Assembly: GCF_047675955.1 (NCBI RefSeq)
Contig: NC_132927.1
Span: forward strand, 65,515,702 to 65,579,701
Source of the DNA: Chlorocebus sabaeus
Lineage: Eukaryota > Chordata > Mammalia > Primates > Cercopithecidae
Direction: 5' to 3'
DNA length: 64,000 bases
Part shown: piece by piece, positions 1 through 12,275 of the stretch
How positions within the stretch are numbered: the stretch's first letter is position 1
Layout: every line of letters begins with the position of its first letter
Translations under genes and position numbers: made by a program
Notes under the pieces: model-generated
Told to the model about the DNA's origin: nothing
Database searches by the model: none
Seen by the model: the letters and a program-made list of their open reading frames with translations, nothing else

Positions 1-3000
1 CCATGAGGTGTGTTACTGACCATACAGATCTGGCGATGGCAGCCTGCCTGGTGGCTGGCTCCTTAGGACTCTGGAAATTATTTCTGAAAGGCCGGCCTGG
101 GTCCCCCTCCTTTGGCCCTTCCAACCATTTTGTAAATACTTAATTATTTGTATTGCCTCCCTTTCTGCCTCAACCCCTTAAAGTACTTGTCACTTCTGTA
201 TCCCAGACCACAGAACCAGGCACATCATTAAAATCCTCCATGTCTGGAGGACCCAAAGAGCTGTCTGCCTCCAGGAGGGCTCTGCTGGTTTAATGAGGAT
301 CAGGTTTGAAATAGCTAAGGAACAGTTACTTTCTGCAGCTCTCTGTTGCTAAAGAGATACATCATAAAAAACTCCCATCTTTTAAGTTGACAATTTCAAG
401 AAGACACTCAAAGGTGGACCAGGCCTCTGCAGTTTTACAGGGTTAGTGGAGGGAGGGGGAATCTCCTCTTTTTGTTTTTGCTTTTTGGACATAGAGATGC
501 TATCGGGGCATGCTCCTGGCTGCCAGATAAGGCCTCCCCGTTCAACATCCTTCTCAGGCACAGGGAAGTGTCAGAGCAGATGGACAGAATGTGACCCCAC
601 ACCTGCTGCCCATCTGTCCCCCAACCTTCCATACAGCATTGCCTTGAGACAACCTCAGTTCAGATCTGAATCCCTGCCTTTCACCAAGGGCCTCATAAGA
701 AAAGGGTATCTGTGGAACCTTCATAACTATCATTAAATTCTGTTAAAGACATTTCTTACCTTACTCATTGAAAGCCCCAAGACAGGGGCTCATTCTTAGA
801 GACAGGCACTTCACTGGTATGTGTGCTTATACTAGAAATAAGAGCTGTGTGTACCACATTTCTTTTTGCCTTTGCTGCTAGGAAACTCGAAGATGGGTTG
901 TGAATCAGTCACTCTAGTTTCCTTAGACCCTGCAGAGTGACTGTCCCTCTCTCCCCTTTTCTTCCCATATAGCTACTGTTTCAAAACCCTACCTTAAGGA
1001 TGGTTGATTCCATTGTTTCTTGCACTTGCATCATTATAAGTCACCTCTCTTTTTTGGGAGATAGGTGAAATATATAGATAAGTAAAACTTAAATATTTGT
1101 TTTGGCTAGCCACTGGTTTGAGGATATGAGCCTTTCAGCCCACCCTGTGTGGAAAATACTGAAGCGAGGTAATAAATAAGTCCTTTTCCATTTGTCCTGG
1201 GGGAGGCAGGAAGACTGTCCCCACCCTAGAGGAAATTTGACAACTATGTTTCTAAAATAAGACATGCAATGTCAAAAATTGTGGTGCAGTTCCTTAAGGC
1301 TATACCTAATAATTTACTAAGCTATTGTTTCTTCTAAATTTTATACTCACTGTAACGGTAACAAAGATAATACTACATGTACATTGTTGACATGTGGGTC
1401 TTTACTCAATGAGTTTTCTCATAGATCTTTAAAGAGTTTAAAAACTAAGTCTCTTGGGGCAATATGCCAACAAAAAATGTGGCAAAATGTTCTGGAAGAA
1501 ATTACAAAGTTCCCAAAGATGAACAAATAATTCAGTGTGCATTCTCTCTCAACTTTGATGATATATCTTTTTTGTTTGTTTGTTTTTAAAAAATACCTAC
1601 CTACCAGCGTAGGCAGATTTCTTAGCATGGATGGCCACTGTTTCCTTATCTGTAAAAGAAGGGGGTTGGACTAAATCTCTAAAATGGATTCTATCATCTG
1701 GGAAGCAAGCTCCGTGGTCCTCAGCTCCACCCGATGTTGAAAGAGGACCAGGTTTGTACGTGCAAGTCCCTACTGGAGACCAGGTCCCTGCCTTCTGCAC
1801 TGTGCGGATGACTGCACTCCCTTGGCTGGACAGAAAGGGTCACCCTTGCCAGGCCTTCTTGTTTGGTTAATCTCTTCACATCTATTTGCTCTGCTGCCCC
1901 GACAACTTAACAGCAAACAAAGGCCTGGGCTCCGTGCCGCTCACTCCAAATCGGGAACCTGCCTATTTTGTTTACTTTGGGGCACAAGGAGGAAGCAAAC
2001 AGCAGCTTTTGTAAGTCAAGTTGGTGACAGTCTTCACTCAATTATGGCTGTGAAAAGAGGGAGAGATGGAAAGGACCCTTTTCCAGGGCCGGCACTTCAT
2101 GCTGACCCACCCTAGCCAAGTCTCCTTTCACTGGCGTCGACCCTGTAAGTGGTTCGACTTTGAGGGAGCTAACCGTATTTTCTGCACTTTGTCAGACCGT
2201 TTTTTTCTCAGACCAGTGGGGGCCATGTCATGCAAATGCCTTCTATCTAAGCAGAGTATTTTCTTGAAAGAAAAAGCACAGGCTACAACTAGCTCCTTGG
2301 GAGTAATACAATTCCATTTTCTGATTCTTATCATCGGGCCAGATGCTGCTTCTGACTGTAAAACTATTATCGGGTAAGGTGAGGCAAGCCAAGTGCTTTA
2401 AATAAGCAGAATTAAAAGAACTTGCCATCAGATGGTTAACAAGAAAGGGGAGAAGGTACATGAGGCGAGGGTAGTATATTTTATGGAAAATATTTTGCAA
2501 GGCGTCTAAACCAGAAAAAAACAGGCTTGGCTGGTTTATTATATAATTAAACTGCAGTCAGCAATGGGCAGGGTCTTCTCTCTTTTAAAATCCAAACTAG
2601 TTATTCAAGCTTTCATTAGATACAGTTTAGAGATTCTATTTGGGGAAGGAACCCAAAATTTTTTTTTGTCTGGGTTAGAGTTAAAAAAAAAGAAGTGCTA
2701 CTTTGCAAATCTGGCTTCTAGTCTCAATAAAACAATCACAATCCCCTCCTCCTTCCTCAAATATCATTTTTGCTTCATTTCTTCAGAGGAGAATAGAGAA
2801 TTTTTTTTTTTTTGGCAGAAAGCCAAAGTAATATCCCAGCAAGATATCTGACTTCTTTACAGAGAGACATACTGTTTCATGTTTGATTTTGATTTTCAAA
2901 AGCAGAACAATTTTCACATCATTATATAAAAGGCTTCCACTATTTAAAATGTCATTTCTAAATGAATTTTATACCCCTGGGGCAAAATGCATCCGACCAC

Positions 3001-3899
3001 ACTGAATTCTACCCATTTAAAGAAGGTGGGGACTTGGTGAAAGTGGCAGAAAAACTTTCAGTCTTTAGAACAAAAGTCAGAGTCAGTTGTTTCCGGAAGC
3101 TGGTTTTGTTTTTCATATGGCATGTCTCCAGTTGTGTATCCCTATGAGATGAAATGCAGAAGAAAAGTGGCTCTTCTGTGCAATTTCTGCAGTGTGGCAG
3201 TGAGGAGAATTTGTTGGCCCAAGAGACCTACAGCAACATTCCTGCGTCTGGTGGCGGCGGCAAGACAGCTGAAAAATTTGATGACTTGCTGTCTTAAAAT
3301 CTTAACAGCTGGGCAGATGATGGAATAATGAAATGGCTCCTTGTATCTAAAACTCTTCATCTCACCTTAAAAACAACCCAGCATATTCTTAAGAAAAGAA
3401 CCTCAGTGATCCCCTGATAAAGTATATTAATTTGCTGAGTGTTGTTCTAGAGAAATGCCTACCTTTTCTCATCAAAAGTCAGAAGTGACCATTTGTGCCC
3501 AGGAGCAAAGAGTTAGGGCGAGCAGTCCAGTGTCCTACGGGGCTACAGGCGCCTAGGCTGATGTATCCCAGCCATAGGAAAGTTGCTTCACAGGCATTTC
3601 CAGAGGACTTCCTGTGGACAGGCACACAGGTGTAGGGTAGGGGGCAGGGAGGGAGGAGGCAGCTCAAGGGGGAATCATTCCAGCAATAAAAGGCTTTCTG
3701 CTCTAATCGGGTACAAACTTTCCATCATCCCTGCTTGATAAAAAAGAAAAAACAAAAACTCAAACTTTAACTAAGGCAGAATCGTCTGTAAGGCATAGGT
3801 CAAAGGGGAAAACGTCTCGGTAGGTAAGGAGTTTATAACACAATCATAGCATACATGCATTTCAAATGCATCTAAGCCACTGCCCCATACCCTAACCCA
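1..3899. other. Mostly unique non-coding DNA
   Basis: No gene and no strong interspersed repeat is seen across this stretch. The open frames are short and none resembles a known family. A weak MIR-like piece lies near 1610-1710. An octamer (ATGCAAAT) sits at 2230-2237. The parts near 2130-2450 and 3120-3440 are repeat-free and of mixed composition, so they could be conserved non-coding DNA, but this cannot be judged from one sequence. Confidence 0.5.
1610..1710 (+). mobile_element. MIR-like SINE fragment (weak)
   Basis: A short stretch resembles the MIR core: a TTTCCTTATCTGTAAAA-type motif followed by a G-rich run and a GGACTAAAT-type segment. Only the central and 3' core is recognisable, so the family call is tentative. 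Confidence 0.35.
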
Positions 3900-4445
3900 A
3901 GTGCCCAACATTTAGTACGAGAACCTCTGGAACTACCTTCCAATAGGTCTCCCTGCCTCAGTCTCCCTCCCTGCTATCCCACTCTCCTCATGGGACCACA
4001 CTCAGACCCTGCTTTCCTTCTAAGCTTCTGTGGGTTCTTCTCCATCCTTCAAGATGGTCCGACACTGCTCTCTAGCATTCAAAACCCAATGGCTTGTGGC
4101 CCTCGCTGAACCAAATGTCCCCCGGCCAGGTTCTCACTGACCTCAGGCCAGTTTTGGTCTTAGATGGTTTTATCCATGACGCCACCCATCTAGAATCACT
4201 TCCCCAGACTTTCTTCAGAAGAAAACCGTTCCCACCCCTTAACGAAAATCCACCTTCCACAATCCACAATTCTCATTGCTCCCTGTTGTGTGTGGTTGTC
4301 ATCAAAACTTTCCACAGCCATCTGATTTTCCATTTTTACTACCCTACGACCAGGCCTTCTTCTTGAAGGCAAGGAGTGTGGAAATGGCATCTTGTTATTC
4401 TCTGTATCTGCCCTTCCCCCAGCCTGGCCCTATGCTGGGCTGATT
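3900..4445 (+). mobile_element. L2 LINE fragment, 3' region
   Basis: The start has the CTGCCTCAGTCTCCC-type text of L2. The end, near 4365-4420, has the 'gaaggcaaggag...cttgttattctctgtatctgcccc' pattern typical of the L2 3' UTR. The middle is strongly diverged. L2 is an ancient mammalian LINE and this copy carries no intact coding sequence. Confidence 0.5.
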
Positions 4446-4572
4446 CTGTTGAAGATAACTCTTTAATTTCTGTTTTAGGAGGATCCTGGGTAAATGGGGT
4501 ATGTAAATCTGGAAGCTGCTCAAAAAAGAAACAGTTGTTTTAGGAAAATGACAAGAGTGTGACATCTCAAAC

Positions 4573-4867
4573 TTTTTTGTGTTTGTTTTTGAGACAGGGT
4601 CTCACTCTGTCATCCAGGCGGGAGTGCAGTGGTGCGATCACAGCTCACTGCAGCCTCGACCTCCTGGGTACAAGCAATCCTCCTGTTGCAGCCTCCCCAG
4701 TAGCTGGGATTACAGGTACCTGCCACCACACATGGCTGTTTTTTACCTTTTTGTAGAGATGGGGTCTATGTTGCCCAAGCTGGTCTTGAACTCCTGGGTT
4801 CAAGCAATCCTTCCGCCTTAGCCTCCCAAAGTGCTGGGATTACAAGCATGAGCCATCGCGCCTGGCC
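4573..4867 (-). mobile_element. AluJ-type SINE, full length
   Basis: On the minus strand this has the T-rich tail at 4573-4590, both monomers, the right-arm text ending in CAAAGTGCTGGGATTACA, and the 5' end at CCTGGCC. The motifs 'cctcgacctcctggg' and 'caagcaatcctcc' are typical of the old AluJ subfamily. The short open frames on the plus strand here are Alu translation, not genes. Confidence 0.93.
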
Positions 4868-4934
4868 TCAAAATGTTTTTATGTGTTCTTTGCCTCAGAC
4901 ACGCCTAGCTGCTAGTAAGAAGAGTGCCAAATAC

Positions 4935-5090
4935 TCAGAGTCCTGGAGTCAAACACATCTGGGTTCTAATTCGCCATTTCATTCAGTTACTGTGTGCCTT
5001 TGGGCAAGCCACTTCACTTCTCTGAGCTTCAATTTCCTCTCCAAAGGGGACCATGCACCCTAGTTCATAGGGAGGTGGGGAAGAATTAAA
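4935..5090 (+). mobile_element. MIR SINE
   Basis: The MIR core order is visible: a 'ctgggttc'-type segment, a TTTGGGCAAGCCACTTCACTT-like segment, then 'ctctgagcttcaatttcctc'. It lies directly after the AluJ and is diverged, as expected for a mammal-wide SINE. Confidence 0.65.
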
Positions 5091-5830
5091 TCTTCTTAAA
5101 AAGTACAATTAAACATTATATTTAAAATGGTCTTGGTAGTTCCTTTGGAAATGTTAGCTTCCCATGCCCACCCATGGGTCCCAACAAACTACCAAAGGGA
5201 AGGAGCAAAGTCCAGTCCCCGCCAGCTTTGCAGTGACCCATTTCCCTCCTGTTTGCGGGAGCCCTCCCCAGGGCTGAGCCTGCAGCACTGCTGCTGGGCC
5301 TGGCTTGCTACGCTGCTGGCTCCCCGAGGTGCTGGTGCACTCAGGCAAAATGAACCGAACATCTGTATTCTATTTGCTAATGAGCAATCATCATTTGTAC
5401 CTTTTTCCAGCCTGGGATTCAGCTGCTTAGAATACTAATGCCATTAGAAATCGGAATCTTTTTTGAAAAACACATACTCATTTAGCAAAACCCGGTTTCA
5501 CTCACTGACATTTTTATGGTTCCTGGGATTCCTTGGCAATCCACTGCTGGTTACAAAGCCCTCAATTCCCCTGGGCCCCTCTCTGCACCTATCTGTGTAA
5601 TAGTTGGGTGTTTGGGTGGGGACTGGGAGCCAGAAGACTTGACTGGCCCTAGACTTGCCTTTTCAATTAATTCAATGACTATAATCGGACAAGTCAAAGG
5701 ACCATTCCTTTTTAATCATATGATTTTTAATTAATCACAAGATTAATTACAAGACTACAAGTGCTTATTTTAAATCTTAGGTCATCACAAGAGAGGTCAC
5801 CCAATCCTATTTCCTTGGCCTTTCCCTCAA
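5091..5830. other. Unique non-coding DNA with an AT-rich end
   Basis: No repeat or gene was recognised. Positions 5690-5760 are AT-rich and hold several TAAT and ATTA cores, including TTAATTAATC and GATTAATTAC, which are homeodomain-type binding sites. Confidence 0.4.
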
Positions 5831-5834
5831 GGTA

Positions 5835-6200
5835 ACCTTCCTTACAAGCTTGGTGTGTACCTGTCCAGAGCTTTTTCTATGCAGATGAGCATCTGTGTCT
5901 TTCAAAACGATTTAGTGTTAAGTTTGTGTGTGTTTTACATATGTGAAGACAAACGTATACATTGTTCTACAGCTTGCTTTTTTCATTCAATGGTAAGTTT
6001 TGTCTTCTGTTCATCTGGGGAACCGAGAGATATGGCTCATGCCTTTTCATTGCTGAAATTCAATCTATTCAACATTTCCCTGGTCATGAACATTTTAGAT
6101 TGTTTCCAATTTTTGGCTTTTATAAAGAATGCTCTAGTGAGCCTCCATGCATATGTCTGGCTGTGTACATGTGGGGCTGCTTTTCTAGGGAAAGTGACTC
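5835..6200 (-). mobile_element. L1 LINE fragment (old L1M type)
   Basis: Read on the minus strand this matches the 3' part of L1 ORF2. The plus-strand text 'ttttagattgtttccaatttttggc' followed by 'ataaagaatgct' is the reverse complement of a familiar L1 block. Both ends are eroded and no long reading frame survives. Confidence 0.55.
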
Positions 6201-6516
6201 AAGAGACTTGCTGGGTCTTGCTTTCCTCATCTGTGAAACGAGAGGTATGGACTGAACAGTCACCATTATGACCCTACTTCTATTGTATGTTTTGTGGCAT
6301 TAGGAACCAATGAAGGAAGCCTTTGTTTCTATATACAAACTCTATTCCCAATTCAGCACCCGCTAAGACTTTCCCTAAGCTTCCAAGGTCTTCCACAAGC
6401 ACAGCTCATTTATTCTTATTTTCTCCTTTGCTTTAACATTCAGTTATTCTCAATCCTGCATCTTTGTCAACTCCCTTCTTCCCCTAAGAAATTCCTGCTT
6501 AATACTTGACAGGCAC

Positions 6517-6852
6517 TGATAAGGTTTGGCTCTATATCCCCACCCAAATCTCGTGTCAAATTGTAATCCCCACGTGTCAGGGAAGTGATTGGATCATGGG
6601 GGTGGATGTCCCCATCTCGTGACAGTGAGTTCTCATGAGAGCTGATGGTTTAAAAGTGTGGCACTTCCCCTTGTCTCTCTTTCCTGCTTCCATGTAAGAC
6701 GTGCCTTGCTTTCCCTTTGCCTTCTGCCACCATTGTAAGTTTCCTGAAACCTCCCCAGCCATGTGGAACTGTGAGTCAATTAAACCTCCTTTCTTTATAA
6801 ATTACCCAGTCTCAGGTATGTCTTTATGGCAGTGTGAAAACGGACTAACACA
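6517..6852 (+). mobile_element. Solo MST-type LTR (ERVL-MaLR)
   Basis: The LTR starts with TGATAAGGTTTGGCT, carries the CCCCACCCAAATCTCGTG block, the CATGTAAGACGTGCCTT block and a TATAAATTACCCAGTCTC block, and ends in ACACA. Five-base flanks GGCAC (6512-6516) and GGCAT (6853-6857) look like a target-site duplication with one change. There is no internal retroviral sequence, so this is a recombined solo LTR. Confidence 0.9.
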
Positions 6853-7049
6853 GGCATTAATGGAGATGCTCAGAGCTTCTGACTTTGTGTTTGCACACAC
6901 GTTCCCATGAATGTCAGCCCCATGAGGAAAGGGCCTTGTCTTTCCTTAGCCCATGTTCCCTGGGAGCATGGCACCACATGCAGTGGGCTGTCATCAAACA
7001 CCTGGCGAGCAGACGGTTGTGACTCTTACCATGTGCTGGGGGTACAACT

Positions 7050-7205
7050 TGGCGCAAGTTGACGTAACTGCTCTGTGCCTCAGTTTCTTCACCTCGAATA
7101 TATGATAATAGCATCCCCTTCCCTTACAAACAAGTTGATACATGCAAAGCCCTTAGAACAGCGCCTGGTTTGTAGGCATTGCCAATGAACGTTAGCTACT
7201 GTTAC
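7050..7205 (+). mobile_element. MIR SINE
   Basis: The core 'ctctgtgcctcagtttcttcacctc' is followed by 'gcaaagcccttagaacagcgcctgg' and a GTTAGCTACTGTTA end. This is the standard order of the MIR 3' half on the plus strand. Confidence 0.8.
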
Positions 7206-7624
7206 AGTTGTCATTAAAGCTGTGTTGGTTGCATATTCCTTTTGAACAATAGGATATGTATCCAGCAGCACCCCTGAGATTGCTGGGATATAGTGCTGAA
7301 GTATCACTGGGCTAGGTTTGCCAGAAGCTGTTACAGGGAAGTCTCAGGCAGGATCCTTGCCACTTACAAAGCTAATCATCAGTCTGCAGTTTACAAGTTT
7401 TTAAAATTATAATGATGTATATAATTCCACATTGATATCAACTGATGAGCAGAACTTTTTATTTGTTTTGCTCGGTTTTGCTATGCTTTTTGCAAGCCAC
7501 ACCTTCCTCCTCCTTTCTTCTCATCACAGTTTTTTCTTCCTCTTGAGAGGTCCAGCAGTTCTCCCAGAGAAGCCACATGCTTTGGATTCATTTGCGGCCT
7601 CCCTTGGTTCCAATTCAGACCATG

Positions 7625-7850
7625 GAAAGTGGCAGAGCAGTTGAGGATGCAGGCTCTGGATTCAGGTGGCATGGGTTCAAATCCCAGCTCCAGTACTTAC
7701 CAGCAGTGTGATCACAGATCACAGTCAAGATGCTTAACCTCGTTTTGCTCCAGTTTTCTTATCTGTAAAATGGGCTGAGGATTAAACAAGCTGGCATGCA
7801 GAAAGCATGTACAAGAGTAGCTGGCACACAGCACTGAGTAGTGCTGCACC
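7625..7850 (+). mobile_element. MIR SINE, near full length
   Basis: The element runs from 'caggctctggattcagg' through the 'gttcaaatcccagctcc' and 'cttatctgtaaaatgggc' blocks to 'agctggcacacagc'. All the main MIR landmarks are in order. Positions 7700-7720 carry a small local duplication (gatcacagatcacag). Confidence 0.85.
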
Positions 7851-10039
7851 ATCCTCAGATCTAAATGACACAACTAAAGCACCACCATTTTCAGGACCTG
7901 CCATGCAAGCTGTGTGCAGGTGGTATGATTGATTCGTGTAGGCTGTGAATACACACGGCTCTTTCCATTCTACCTACTTTGTACTACCTACTGTACACCA
8001 CACTGGGTCAGGAATGTGTATTCATGGGCTGGATCAGGAAGAGAGATATGGCCATGACTGTGCAAAGATGTCTGATCTGGACCCAGATGGTACCTTGTCC
8101 TCGGTCCCCCAGCATCTCTCCAGAGCTAACCTGCTAGGCAACTGAACATCAGTGGTCCTATCAGAGGAATTTCTCAATCGTACCCAAGTATTAATACATG
8201 CTCTGAAAGATGGCCAGAAGAATGCCCTGAGAACCAACAGAAAGCAAAGAATAGATCCAGGTGAGGCAGTTCTACTACACAGACTAACGTGATAGAACGA
8301 TGACTGAAAAATGACCAAGGGGAGGCAACTCTGACAGCAAGGAAAAACATAAAAATTAATTACAGCACTCTATGGAGAAGGTGTTCAAACCCTGAAGCTT
8401 ATGGAATCAGGCCAGTAGCTGAAAGTGAGTTCAGGGATGCATTAAAAACACAACCTATTTTTACACCAACAGGCAGCGGAGGCAATAGGTACAAAATTCT
8501 CAAACGAAGGCAGAAGCCTGTGTGTGTGATACAAGCCCTAGTGCAGTGCCAGGGCCACTCAGAATTACCACTAAAGGTGGTGTGGATTTTATTATTTGAC
8601 AGTAAACATAGTGGTAACAATGATTATTTTCTTGTAACGGTAGTTCTATTCCAGAGAAGTGTCTTAGGCTAGCATTTCCTCCTTTCTCTGGGATGGTGTT
8701 CTATTGCTATGACAACCAATAACATTTTGCACACCACAGACCACTATATCATGTATCCCACGGCAGAAAAGGAAATGCCATACTGTACTTAAAAGCCACC
8801 TTCTTTTCTTTCTCTCTTTTAAAGTCTGTTATCACTCCCCATGCATTATTCACTAGGCCATATTATATATAACCTTTACCTTTGGTTACAGTCAGATTTG
8901 TGATATGTGAAGCAAAAGCCAGAAAGCCTTGCAAATCCCTTAACATTTTCTAACAAATAAAGGATAACCAAACTGTATTATTCCGATTTTTCTTCAACAC
9001 AGTCATAAAGAACTTGATGTTACCAACTTCCTCACTGGATCAAAGGCCTTTGTCAGACTTTCGCCACTGTCTGTCTTGTGCAGCAAGATGTCTCTCAGTG
9101 ACGTGGCTGGGAAGTAAAGTATCCCCACTAACAGAATTTTCCAATACAAGAAGCATCACCTCTTAAAATATCATTTTTTATTTTAAATATTTTAACAAAA
9201 TTAAAAAATCACATCGTACACCAACTTCCCTGTCTACACAATTTTTTTTTGAGAACTTAGTTGTCACCATGGAAACCCATCACTGGGTATTGCTGTGGCA
9301 CACGGAGCTCTCCAGAGTTGATGTCACCTGGGAGGTACCCTGCGTATGCCCACTATGGGGCTTGGGAGCTCTGGACAGAGTCAACTGAAGCTGGGAATAT
9401 ACCAGCTCATTTGAACATCTGTGAGCGTTGCCTGCTCCCCCAAGACAGGAAATATGTGAAAATTATGCACAATCCCACAGAGTTTCAAGGCCTTTGGACT
9501 CTAATGGAAAGACATTTACATATATTAAGATACAAAAAAATGTAAATTCCACTCTAGTGACAGCCAGAGGGCAGGGGACGTAGACTAATGCAAGTGGACA
9601 GAGAAATCTGTAACGTTTACCATGAATCTAAGGAATGTGGGCCACATGAAATCTGCCTCTTTATTTTGTGGCCTCATTTAGAAAATGACTATAGAAAGGA
9701 GCTCAGTCCATGGGTCAGGGGCACAGATACCCAGCCGAGCTCAAGAGGACACCTGTTGGTCACCGAGATATCTCAGCAAGCTGGGAAGGCAGCCCCACCT
9801 TCCCACCCAAATTCACCTAGGAAGGCGAAGCCCAAAACTACCGGGGATGACACAATTGATGGTTTCTTTAGGGAAATAAACATCATTTTCTTTGCTCTTC
9901 TTTCCTACCTCCCTCTACCCTTTCTTAAAAAAAAAAAAAGAAAAAGGAAATAATTGGGGGCAAAAGTTTTGCTGAGAGTATCTGAATTATGGAATCTGCC
10001 TTTAGTGTTTCTGCAGGATAAGAAACAATTTGGCCTCAA
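7851..10039. other. Unique non-coding DNA
   Basis: No gene or clear repeat was recognised. An AT-rich patch lies at 9165-9255. A CTCF-like motif sits at 9561-9574. A poly-A/purine run lies at 9928-9950. All open frames are short and unrelated to known proteins. Confidence 0.45.
9561..9574 (+). promoter_or_regulatory. Possible CTCF-type site
   Basis: The 14-mer CAGCCAGAGGGCAG differs at two positions from the form CCACCAGAGGGCAG of the CTCF core as I know it. A single motif match is weak evidence of binding. Confidence 0.25.
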
Positions 10040-10174
10040 TTTTTTTTCTCTTTAAATAGAGACAGGGTCTCACTATGTTGCCCAGGCTGGTCTTGAACCC
10101 CTGGGCTCAAGCAATCCTCCCGCCCTGGCCTCCCAAAGTGCTGGGATTACAGGTGTGAGCCACCGCAGCTGGCC
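10040..10174 (-). mobile_element. Alu monomer or half-Alu (AluJ/FLAM age)
   Basis: Only about 135 bases are present: a T-rich tail, 'gagacagggtctcactatg', the CAAAGTGCTGGGATTACAGG block and a CAGCTGGCC end. The second monomer is missing, so this is either a free-monomer fossil or a 5'-truncated old Alu. Confidence 0.85.
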
Positions 10175-10949
10175 TGGGCTCAGTTTTATAAAATGTGAAC
10201 TGGAGAGCCAGATCTACTTACTGGTCTGTTATTTCCTGCAATGTGAATGACCGTGAGGCTTGTGACTGAGGCACACGCTGAGTTCAGCTGCTATACGCCA
10301 AATCTATGAGGATGGGAGGCCGAGGGTGGAAGGGAAGCTGGCGAGGCTGTGTTGGGTGGTCCTGATGTTGGCTACCAGTGGGAAGAGCACTAGTCCCTGG
10401 GTGGGCAGATGAAGACCACAGGCTGTGGTTCCAGGGCCAGACCCCATGGCCTCCTGCCTCCCCTTTCCCACAGCAAAGGTCACCACAAAGGCCAGGCGCA
10501 GGTTCTCCTGGGAGACCGCCCAGGGTGCAGGTTGCTGATCACTTCCCACATTTCAGGTGAGAAGGGGCCTGCTTGTCCATCTTCGTGAGCTTCCTCGGGG
10601 TGAAGAAGAATTAAAAATCCTGAGAACTGAACTGCACTCCTGGGCAGGCTCCAGGAGCCTCCAATTGCTCAGATTTTCCTTCTCAAAGTTGCCAGAAGCC
10701 CCTGCTAGGTCCCTTTCAGAAAGCATCTGATTTGGAATTTATGGTGATTCTCCCACTGGGCAGTCGAGGGTGAGAGGCGGGCCGGGCGCAGCACTGGTTG
10801 CTGGGGAAGAGACGTTTCCAAAGATCCCTAAGGTGTGGAAGTCAGGAGGAGAGGTGTCCTCATGGGAAGCAGGTCTTTCCATGCTTGCACAATTTGTGTG
10901 AGCATCTTTTAAGCCCAGGAACATTTAGAATAAAGCAGAGAAATGCTTA

Positions 10950-11560
10950 AGGAAATCAGGTCTGTAGAATGAATTCCTTAAACAAGAAATCAATGCAGAT
11001 CAACATATCAATGCAGATCAATGTATCAATTGTTTGAACTATCTGAAATACTCACTGTATTTCAAACAGAGTATTTCAAATATTTATAACAATTAAGAGA
11101 ATCTGCCCATTAGAATAACAGACCAGCCTTGAGACCTTAACTTAAAATGTGGCATTAAATAATCAACTTAGATTTTGATTTGAAGTCAAAATCTCAGTAA
11201 GGTCATATATACTGTACAAGGAGACTTAAAAGACCATAAGGTGTAGCATACTTATAAGCTTAATTAGACTTGCTCAAGTCTAAGACTTAAGAATTGTCTT
11301 AAGAATTGCTTAAGTGCTCTAAGAGGCTTGTTTGTTGAGTCAGGCAATTGAGTACTTACAAATTTAATAAGTTCGATTTCCTTTACAAATGTAGCTTAAA
11401 ATGTTTAAAGGAGTTTAATTAACTAAGTTTGCAAATCAGACCAAACATTAATAAAAGGCCTCCTTAAAAGTGATTATTAAAAACTGATAGGCTTATAAAG
11501 AAAATGAGATCTGTGAACACCTGTCAAAAGCCTAAGGAGAGGTGAGATTTTAGATTTCAT
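10950..11560. repeat. Unclassified AT-rich block with short tandem and inverted repeats
   Basis: The block is strongly AT-rich and full of TTAAG/CTTAA words. An 18-bp unit starting ATCAATGCAGATCAA is repeated at 10989-11006 and 11007-11024, with a partial third copy. An element CTTAAGAATTG occurs at 11286-11296 and 11298-11308. An 8-bp inverted repeat lies at 11171-11178 and 11186-11193. I do not recognise the family; an eroded LTR is possible. Confidence 0.4.
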
Positions 11561-11689
11561 AACTTTCACAAAAATTAATTTTAAAGAGTAAATATCAGAA
11601 TGATCTTTTCTGCCCCAAATGCTTTGGAACCCTACCCATGCCCATATGATGTGATATGTTTTAGTTTTCCATCTTCAATAACTTACTGA

Positions 11690-11815
11690 TGCACCTACTG
11701 TGTGGCAGGTACTATACTAGGCACAACTGGTTATGTTCTGGCTCTAACAATCATCTGGTAGGGGAGATGTAAATATGTGCTATATGAATAACTGCTGCAT
11801 TAGAAAACGGGTGAC
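11690..11815 (-). mobile_element. L2 LINE 3' fragment
   Basis: The plus strand reads 'cacctactgtgtggcaggtactatactaggca', the reverse complement of the L2 terminal text, followed by 'ggtaggggagatgtaaat'. It is strongly diverged. Confidence 0.55.
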
Positions 11816-11890
11816 AACCAACTAGGGAAGACAAAATGGTACAGAAATTCAAAGAACATATATCAATGAAGGCATCATAATAAAATCATA

Positions 11891-11984
11891 TTTGGATGCC
11901 AAGACAGGAGGATTGCTTGAGGTCAGGAGTTCAAGACTAGGCTAGGTAACATAGCAAGACCCTGTCTCTATGAAAAGAACTTAA
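11891..11984 (+). mobile_element. AluJ-type, left part (split by a younger Alu)
   Basis: This holds the left-monomer text 'gaggattgcttgaggtcaggag' to 'agcaagaccctgtctctatg'. It stops at the A-rich linker, where a younger Alu begins. The rest of this element resumes at 12276. Its extreme 5' end is missing. Confidence 0.85.
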
Positions 11985-12275
11985 GGCCAGGTGCGGTGGC
12001 TCACACCTGTAATACAAGCAGTTTGGGAGGCCGAGGTGGGCGGATCACAAGGTCAGGAGATCGAGACCAGCCTGGTCAACATGGTGAAACCCGGTCTTTA
12101 CTAAAAATACAAAAATTAGCTCGGCGTGGTGGTGTGTGCCTATAATCCCAGCTACTAGGGAGGCTGAGGCAGGAGAATCCCTTCAACCAGGGAGTCAAAG
12201 GTTGCAGTGAGCTGAGATTGTGCCACTGCACTCCAGCCTGGCGACAGAGCAAGATTCCATCTCAAAAAAAAAAAA
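11985..12275 (+). mobile_element. AluS-type SINE, nested in an older AluJ
   Basis: It is full length from GGCCAGGTGCGGTGGCTCA to a 12-base A tail. The text 'aggtcaggagatcgagaccagcctgg' suggests an AluS (Sc-like) copy. It entered the middle A-rich linker of the AluJ in the same orientation, so its insertion post-dates the AluJ. Confidence 0.9.

Noticed and set aside
7625..7850. tRNA-like gene suggested by box-like motifs in MIR copies
   Set aside because: MIRs derive from tRNA, but no cloverleaf, anticodon arm or intact A and B boxes are present at this or the other MIR sites.
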